From: Faecalibacterium sp.
Lineage (GTDB): Bacteria; Bacillota; Clostridia; Oscillospirales; Ruminococcaceae
DNA: 5,384 nt
NCBI GenBank assembly: GCA_017483235.1
Contig: JAFULE010000178.1
Span: 1-5,384 of the forward strand
Reading direction: 5' to 3'
The position numbers and the translations under genes are program-made. Position 1 is the first letter of the stretch, and each line of letters begins with the position of its first letter. Below are positions 1 to 3,633 of the stretch, piece after piece. Below the pieces are notes generated by a model. The model was not told where the DNA came from and ran no database searches. It saw only the letters and a list, made by a program, of their open reading frames with translations.

Positions 1-254
<254 letters not shown>

Positions 255-334
255 ACATATCTCATTGATACTTCATTTGCTAAGCAGTTTATTATTCAGT
301 TTTGAAGGTATATCCTTCTACATTAAGGAGAAGT
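255..334 (+). other. 23S-5S internal transcribed spacer
   Basis: This is an AT-rich spacer with no tRNA gene in it. It contains a small hairpin at 304-318 (GAAGG, loop TATAT, CCTTC) just after the string ATTCAGTTTTGAAGG, a kind of string that recurs in Clostridia and Bacilli rRNA spacers from memory. The hairpin may help processing of the 5S precursor, but that is inference. An AAGGAG near 325-330 is not taken as a ribosome binding site, because what follows is 5S rRNA. Confidence 0.7.
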
Positions 335-456
<122 letters not shown>

Positions 457-459
457 AGT

Positions 460-497
460 AAAACGCTCAGACAGTAATGTCTGGGCGTTTTCTTTTT
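460..497 (+). terminator. Rho-independent terminator of the rRNA operon
   Basis: A 14-bp stem with one G-T wobble is formed by AAAACGCTCAGACA (460-473) and TGTCTGGGCGTTTT (478-491), with a GTAA tetraloop. It is followed by C and a run of five T (493-497). It begins only 3 bases after the 5S end and closes the rRNA operon, so the next gene needs its own promoter. Confidence 0.95.
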
Positions 498-558
498 GTA
501 AATTTTATGTGTCGCGATACCTAACGGTGATAAAGTAACGGAAAAAGAAGCACTTCTG

Positions 559-567
559 TGCTATAAT
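559..567 (+). promoter_or_regulatory. Extended -10 promoter for the thioredoxin operon
   Basis: TG-C-TATAAT at 559-567 is a perfect -10 hexamer preceded by the extended TGn element. No good TTGACA-like -35 is seen 16-18 bases upstream, which is typical of extended -10 promoters. Transcription would start near 574, giving a leader of roughly 33 bases before the ATG at 607. It is the only strong promoter-like sequence between the rRNA terminator and the first coding gene. Confidence 0.75.
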
Positions 568-581
568 AACCAAAAACAATC

Positions 582-599
582 AAAAAGGAGAAAAAGGAG
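582..599 (+). promoter_or_regulatory. Tandemly duplicated Shine-Dalgarno motif
   Basis: The 9-base unit AAAAAGGAG occurs twice back to back (582-590 and 591-599). The second AGGAG is 7 bases from the ATG at 607, an ideal spacing, and supports that start. The first is 16 bases away, too far for direct initiation, but it could act as a standby ribosome site. Confidence 0.8.
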
Positions 600-606
600 A
601 AAGACC

Positions 607-918
607 ATGGCCGTAAAAGAATTGAAAACCGCTACTTTTCAGGAGGAAGTTTCCTTTTACCCTGGCACCGTTGTGGTGGATTTCTGGGCCGAGTGGTGCG
701 GCCCCTGCCGGATGCTGAGCCCCATTATGGATGCATTGGCCGAAGAACTGCCCGATGTCAAGGTGATGAAGTGCAACACCGACGAGGAAATGCAGCTGGC
801 GGTGCAGTTTGGCATTGATGCCATTCCCGCCGTGCTGAAGTTTGAAAACGGTCAGCTGGTGGGCCGCTCGCTGGGGTACAAAAACAAAGCCGAAATGAAG
901 GCCTTTATCATCGGCTGA
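607..918 (+). CDS. trxA: Thioredoxin
   Basis: This is a 103-residue cytoplasmic thiol-disulfide oxidoreductase, close to the usual 104-110. The active site WCGPC is at residues 30-34 within the classic VVDFWAEWCGPC strand-helix junction. Asp25 matches the buried Asp26 of E. coli thioredoxin. The cis-proline is Pro74 in IPA, where IPT is commoner. The final glycine-rich strand and helix (GRSLGYKNKAEMKAFI) are complete. There is no signal peptide or membrane segment. A non-active-site Cys56 is present. The ATG has an AGGAG 7 bases upstream. The gene follows an extended -10 promoter after the rRNA terminator. It is followed 15 bases later by an FTR-like iron-sulfur protein, which suggests that ferredoxin reduces this thioredoxin. 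Family assignment is near certain; the reductant is inferred. Confidence 0.96.
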   Translation: MAVKELKTATFQEEVSFYPGTVVVDFWAEWCGPCRMLSPIMDALAEELPDVKVMKCNTDEEMQLAVQFGIDAIPAVLKFENGQLVGRSLGYKNKAEMKAFIIG

Positions 919-933
919 TGAGGAGAAACTGTT

Positions 934-1131
934 ATGAAAATCTATTTTAACCCCGACGAAACGGTGCGCAATGCCATCCGGGATGGGCTGAAGCGCAAAG
1001 AGGGTTACTGCCCCTGCCGGCTGCAGCGTACCGAAGAGAATTTCTGTATGTGCCAGGAGTTTCGCGACCAGATCGCCGACCCCGAGTTTGAGGGCTTCTG
1101 CCACTGCCGCCTGTATTATAAGGAAAAGTAA
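934..1131 (+). CDS. Ferredoxin-thioredoxin reductase catalytic-chain-like [4Fe-4S] protein
   Basis: This 65-residue protein has three Cys-X-Cys pairs: CPC at 26-28 (followed by Arg29), CMC at 38-40 and CHC at 56-58. That is the signature of the FTR catalytic chain, which passes electrons from ferredoxin through a [4Fe-4S] cluster to a redox disulfide and then to thioredoxin. By analogy with the plant and cyanobacterial enzyme, Cys26, 38, 40 and 56 would bind the cluster, and Cys28 and Cys58 would form the disulfide. His57 matches the conserved CHC histidine. It is much shorter than the roughly 110-residue plant chain, and no variable-chain gene is seen. The Cys spacing is CPC-X9-CMC-X15-CHC, not the plant X16 and X8. 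AGGAG at 921-925 supports the start. The gap after the thioredoxin is 15 bases, so the two are surely co-transcribed. The family is confident; activity and partner are inferred. Confidence 0.87.
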   Translation: MKIYFNPDETVRNAIRDGLKRKEGYCPCRLQRTEENFCMCQEFRDQIADPEFEGFCHCRLYYKEK

Positions 1132-1134
1132 GCC

Positions 1135-1149
1135 CCAAAGCGGCTTTGG
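1135..1149 (+). promoter_or_regulatory. Small hairpin overlapping the protease ribosome binding site
   Basis: CCAAAG (1135-1140) pairs with CTTTGG (1144-1149) around a CGG loop. An alternative pairing is AAGCC (1130-1134) with GGCTT (1142-1146). The 3' arm covers the first two bases of GGAG (1148-1151), the Shine-Dalgarno motif 7 bases before the ATG at 1159. It could lower translation of the third gene relative to the first two. The stem is short, so it may be chance. Confidence 0.3.
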
Positions 1150-1158
1150 AGTAAAACC

Positions 1159-1998
1159 ATGACCAATCTGGAACTGTTTCGTCACCGCCACCCCGTCGGC
1201 TTTTGCATTGCAGCGGCCGTGCTGAGCATGATATTTGTGCTGGGCAGCGGTGTTGTGATCAGTGCGCTGTGTGTGTTTGTGCCGCTGCCCCATGATTATT
1301 ACGTTCTCGCTTTTCTGCAGGAGGGGCTGGCCACCGTGCTGATCGGCCTTTTGCTGCGCGAAGCGGGCTGCGGCCGGGTGCTGCTGCAAAAGGGCTGCGG
1401 CTTGTGGCGCGGGCTGGCCGTGGGGTTGTATCCGCTGATACTGATCGGCTTTGCAACGGTTTCCATGCTGGCCCAGTCGCTGGGTGCGGGGGCCGCGCTG
1501 GCTGCACCGGTACGCATTGTAGCCTTTGTTGGCACCATGGTACTGATCGGTCTGGCCGAAGAAATGGCCTTTCGCGGCCTGATCGCCACCACCCTGCTGG
1601 AGCATTTCGGTACCGGCCGTGTCGGCGTGTGGAAGGCGGTAACCCTGTCCGGTCTGTTGTTTGGGCTTGCCCACATGACAAACCTGTTTGGTGCGCAGCC
1701 GCTGGGCGTGTTGGTACAGGTGGCGGTGACCACCGTGCTGGGCATGCTGTTTGCTGCCATCTATTACCGCACCGGCAATTTGTGGGTGGTGATCTTTCTG
1801 CACACCGCTATGGATTTTGCCAGCCTGTGTCAGGGCGGGCTGTTTGCAGGCAGTGCAGCGGATCAGGGGGTAGAACAGCTGATCTCCGGCTATACTCTGA
1901 TCAATCTTGCCCCGGTGATCACCTACGGCATTCCGCTGGCATTTTTGCTGCGCAAGAAAAAGCTGGCCGAAATTCAGGCTTTGTGGACGAAAAACTGA
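1159..1998 (+). CDS. CPBP-family intramembrane glutamic-type endopeptidase (Rce1/Abi-like)
   Basis: This is a 279-residue, very hydrophobic protein with roughly seven or eight predicted membrane helices, among them about 15-40, 50-66, 88-105, 118-133, 162-173, 184-202 and 242-262. The three CPBP motifs are present in order: EEMAFR at 134-139 (EExxxR), FGLAH at 168-172 (FxxxH), and HTAMD at 215-219. These carry the glutamate and histidine residues that activate water inside the membrane in Rce1-like proteases. The substrate cannot be told from sequence. Known relatives process prenylated proteins, peptides or bacteriocin-immunity targets. GGAG 7 bases upstream supports the ATG. The gene follows the FTR-like gene by 27 bases without a terminator, so it is probably the third gene of that operon, and it ends 10 bases before a strong hairpin core. 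The C-terminus is Lys-rich and probably cytoplasmic. Confidence 0.9.
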   Translation: MTNLELFRHRHPVGFCIAAAVLSMIFVLGSGVVISALCVFVPLPHDYYVLAFLQEGLATVLIGLLLREAGCGRVLLQKGCGLWRGLAVGLYPLILIGFATVSMLAQSLGAGAALAAPVRIVAFVGTMVLIGLAEEMAFRGLIATTLLEHFGTGRVGVWKAVTLSGLLFGLAHMTNLFGAQPLGVLVQVAVTTVLGMLFAAIYYRTGNLWVVIFLHTAMDFASLCQGGLFAGSAADQGVEQLISGYTLINLAPVITYGIPLAFLLRKKKLAEIQALWTKN

Positions 1999-2001
1999 AA
2001 C

Positions 2002-2041
2002 AAAAAAAGAAGACGCGGAGTACTTCCGCGTCTTCTTTTTT
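2002..2041. terminator. Bidirectional intrinsic terminator between convergent genes
   Basis: A perfect 11-bp stem, GAAGACGCGGA (2009-2019) with TCCGCGTCTTC (2025-2035), surrounds a GTACT loop. It is flanked by seven A (2002-2008) and six T (2036-2041), so it works as a terminator read either way. It lies 3 bases after the protease stop codon and overlaps the tsaD stop codon, filling the whole 41-base gap between the two genes. Confidence 0.95.
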
Positions 2042-3047
2042 ATTCGTAGTCGATGGGCAGGGTGGGCAAGCCGTTCAGCTGCAGATCGGCGGTGTGCCCA
2101 GTGATGTATTCGTAGTACCCCTGTGCGGCGATCATAGCGCCGTTGTCGCCGCAGAACTTCAGATGCGGCAGGTACACCTTGGCACCCAGCTTCTGGGCGC
2201 CGTCGTTCACCAGCTGGCGCAGCCGCCCGTTGGCGGCCACACCGCCGGCCAGACACACCTGCTGTGCCCCGGTGTCGGCGGCAGCCAGCAGCAGTTTTTC
2301 GGCCAGAATGCCGGCGATCCGCTCCTGAAAGCTGGCGGCAAGATCGTTTACGTTGACCGTTTCACCCTTCATCTGGCACTTGTTTACCTCGTTGAGCACC
2401 GCAGTTTTCAGGCCGGAAAAGCTGACGTTGTACCGGCCTTCCACGTGGGGCACCGGCAGCTTGTAGGCTTTGGGGTCGCCGGTTTTGGCGGCGGCAGCCA
2501 CGCTGGGGCCGCCCGGATAGCTGAGCCCCAGGGTGCGGGCCACCTTGTCAAAGGCTTCGCCGGCAGCGTCGTCCACCGTGCGGCCCAGCACCTTGAATTT
2601 GGTATAGTCCTCCACCTGCACGATGTGGCTGTGGCCGCCCGACGCCACAAGGCAGAGGAAGGGCGGTTTCAGTTCGGGATGGGTCAGATACAGAGCGGCG
2701 ATGTGCCCGCGCAGATGATGCACCGGCACCAGCGGCTTGCCCGCGCCGTAGGCCAGGCCCTTGGCAAAGTTGACCCCCACTAGAACCGCACCGATCAGGC
2801 CGGGGGCAAAGGTGACCGCCACCGCGTCGATGTCAGCGATGGACAGTTTTGCGTCGGCCAATGCCTTTTCGGCGGTGGCGCTGATGTATTCGCAGTGGCG
2901 GCGGCTGGCAATTTCGGGTACTACGCCGCCGTACAGCGCCTGTTCGGCCACGCTGGTGGCGATGACGTTGGAGATGACCCTGCGGCCGTCCTCGACGATG
3001 GAAACGGCGGTTTCGTCGCAGGTGGATTCGATGCCAAGAATGTACAT
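2040..3047 (-). CDS. tsaD: tRNA N6-adenosine threonylcarbamoyltransferase TsaD
   Basis: TsaD transfers the threonylcarbamoyl group made by TsaC/TsaB-type proteins onto A37 of ANN-decoding tRNAs (t6A), acting in the cytoplasm with TsaB and TsaE. The 335-residue length is typical. The N-terminus MYILGIESTCDETAVS is the family signature. The metal-binding histidines are His111 and His115 in HHLRGH, at the standard numbering. Further motifs are the ASGGHS loop at 135-140, FSGLK at 210-214, AGGVAAN at 267-273 and the C-terminal metal/nucleotide aspartate Asp301 in CGDNGAMIA. The frame stays open upstream, but the start is set at 3047 because the family signature begins there and GAGGT sits 9 bases before it. 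It is the last gene of the polA-membrane protein-tsaD group. tsaB and tsaE are not in the window. Confidence 0.98.
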   Translation of the reverse strand: MYILGIESTCDETAVSIVEDGRRVISNVIATSVAEQALYGGVVPEIASRRHCEYISATAEKALADAKLSIADIDAVAVTFAPGLIGAVLVGVNFAKGLAYGAGKPLVPVHHLRGHIAALYLTHPELKPPFLCLVASGGHSHIVQVEDYTKFKVLGRTVDDAAGEAFDKVARTLGLSYPGGPSVAAAAKTGDPKAYKLPVPHVEGRYNVSFSGLKTAVLNEVNKCQMKGETVNVNDLAASFQERIAGILAEKLLLAAADTGAQQVCLAGGVAANGRLRQLVNDGAQKLGAKVYLPHLKFCGDNGAMIAAQGYYEYITGHTADLQLNGLPTLPIDYE

Positions 3048-3056
3048 AGCAGATTT

Positions 3057-3063
3057 ACCTCGT
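3057..3063 (-). promoter_or_regulatory. Ribosome binding site of tsaD (ACGAGGT)
   Basis: Read on the - strand this is ACGAGGT, then AAATCTGCT and ATG, so GAGGT is 9 bases from the start codon. It fixes the tsaD start despite an open frame running upstream. The identical 7-base string precedes the small membrane-protein gene. Confidence 0.8.
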
Positions 3064-3075
3064 GAGGGGATTTTT

Positions 3076-3141
3076 GTTCCTTTCTTGAAAGAAAGGAGCC
3101 GAAAGAACTTTTGGATCGCGGCGCAAAAAGCTTTGCGCCGC
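3076..3141 (-). repeat. Two-hairpin intergenic element, copy A
   Basis: Read on the - strand, hairpin 1 (3141-3118) is a perfect 10-bp stem (GCGGCGCAAA with TTTGCGCCGC) and a 4-base loop. It is followed by an 18-base linker containing AAAAGTTCTTTCG. Hairpin 2 (3099-3076) has a 10-bp stem with one mismatch (a G-T wobble on the + strand) and loop TTCA. It matches copy B (3556-3624) in opposite orientation, with compensatory changes in both stems. The element ends 12 bases upstream of the tsaD Shine-Dalgarno motif. Hairpin 1 read on the + strand is followed by six T (3145-3150) and resembles a terminator, but no + strand gene lies upstream. Its function is unknown. Confidence 0.85.
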
Positions 3142-3225
3142 AGATTTTTTATCTCGATTACTGCACGGTTTTGCCCGGCCCGGGGCTGCTGCCGGCGGGC
3201 AGCGGGAAAAGGGGAGCAAGGGGGA

Positions 3226-3528
3226 TTATTTGCGGTTGCGTCGCTTGTACACCACCCGTGCCAGCACAAGCACCACCACACAGGCGGCGGCAAACAGTGC
3301 GATCATGGCAGCAACGCCGCTGCGCAGGTCCAGAAAGCTTCCATTGACCGGTGCGGTCAGAATATTGACCGCCGAAAACAGCATCAGTGCCGGTACGGCA
3401 AAGGGCAGCGCGCGCATTGGCTGGCTGTCGGTGATGCCGCACAGCACATATTGGATGCCGAACAGCACGGCCAGTGCCAGAGGAACAAGCAGATACAGGG
3501 TGTAGTCGGTACCGTTGATCATCAGCAT
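3226..3528 (-). CDS. Small three-helix membrane protein, function unknown
   Basis: I do not recognise this 100-residue protein. It has three likely membrane helices at about residues 10-31, 41-58 and 71-93. A short polar link (TDSQPMR, 33-39) and a longer one (TAPVNGSFLDLRSG, 58-71) join them. It ends in a basic tail YKRRNRK, which suggests a cytoplasmic C-terminus. There are no catalytic motifs, and Cys30 and Cys83 are isolated. The start is set at 3528 because ACGAGGT lies just upstream (5 bases from GAGGT). A second ATG at 3522 is possible, and a longer TTG start at 3585 would run into the hairpin element and is disfavoured. The gene lies between polA and tsaD on the same strand, bracketed by inverted copies of the two-hairpin repeat. 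Codon use and GC content look like its neighbours, supporting a real gene. Confidence 0.75.
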   Translation of the reverse strand: MLMINGTDYTLYLLVPLALAVLFGIQYVLCGITDSQPMRALPFAVPALMLFSAVNILTAPVNGSFLDLRSGVAAMIALFAAACVVVLVLARVVYKRRNRK

Positions 3529-3533
3529 AGCAA

Positions 3534-3540
3534 ACCTCGT
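3534..3540 (-). promoter_or_regulatory. Ribosome binding site of the small membrane protein (ACGAGGT)
   Basis: On the - strand this reads ACGAGGT, TTGCT, ATG. Spacing from GAGGT is 5 bases to the ATG at 3528 and 11 to the one at 3522. It is identical to the tsaD site, and both leaders also end in TGCTATG. Confidence 0.7.
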
Positions 3541-3555
3541 TTTGTAACATCCCGT

Positions 3556-3624
3556 GCGGCACAAAGAATTTTGTGCCGCTGTCAAAAAGTTTTTTTCGGT
3601 TCCTTTTTGTTCACAAAAAGGAAC
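3556..3624 (+). repeat. Two-hairpin intergenic element, copy B
   Basis: Read on the + strand, hairpin 1 (3556-3579) is a perfect 10-bp stem (GCGGCACAAA with TTTGTGCCGC) with loop GAAT. A 19-base linker contains AAAAAGTTTTTTTCG. Hairpin 2 (3599-3624) is a perfect 11-bp stem (GTTCCTTTTTG with CAAAAAGGAAC) with loop TTCA. The same order, loop size and linker are found in copy A (3076-3141) on the other strand. The element begins 9 bases after the polA stop codon and ends 15 bases before the Shine-Dalgarno string of the membrane-protein gene. On the - strand, hairpin 2 is not directly followed by a T-run, so it is not a standard polA terminator. Confidence 0.85.
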
Positions 3625-3633
3625 AACCGTTCC

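Noticed and set aside
580..2256. A 558-codon open frame on the - strand opposite the redox operon
   Set aside because: It lies across three well-identified + strand genes and their terminator. The translation is Gln/His/Ala-rich without any domain, as expected for the antisense of GC-rich coding sequence.
1404..2783. A 459-codon open frame on the + strand
   Set aside because: It runs out of frame through the protease, across the terminator, and antisense to tsaD. It has no family motif or ribosome site.
3188..3203. GC-rich hairpin (GCTGCC, loop GGCG, GGCAGC) after the small membrane-protein gene as its terminator
   Set aside because: On the - strand it is followed by GC-rich sequence with no T-run, so it is not an intrinsic terminator. 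It lies in the 84-base gap between that gene and copy A, which otherwise shows nothing recognisable.
3048..3293. N-terminal extension of tsaD to a start near 3293
   Set aside because: The frame is open by chance through the hairpin element and the end of the upstream gene. The conserved TsaD N-terminus begins at 3047 with its own GAGGT.
3529..3585. N-terminal extension of the small membrane protein to a TTG at 3585
   Set aside because: It would translate through hairpin 1 of copy B, has no ribosome site at the right spacing, and adds a polar stretch. The ATG at 3528 follows ACGAGGT.
3580..3585. A perfect TTGACA on the - strand as a -35 box for the small membrane-protein gene
   Set aside because: No -10-like hexamer lies 16-18 bases downstream; that position holds GTGCCG in the GC-rich arm of hairpin 1.
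3076..3624. CRISPR array or transposon made of the two hairpin elements
   Set aside because: There are only two copies, inverted rather than direct, with a gene between them. There are no transposase or cas genes, and I could not find a clear target-site duplication around the pair.
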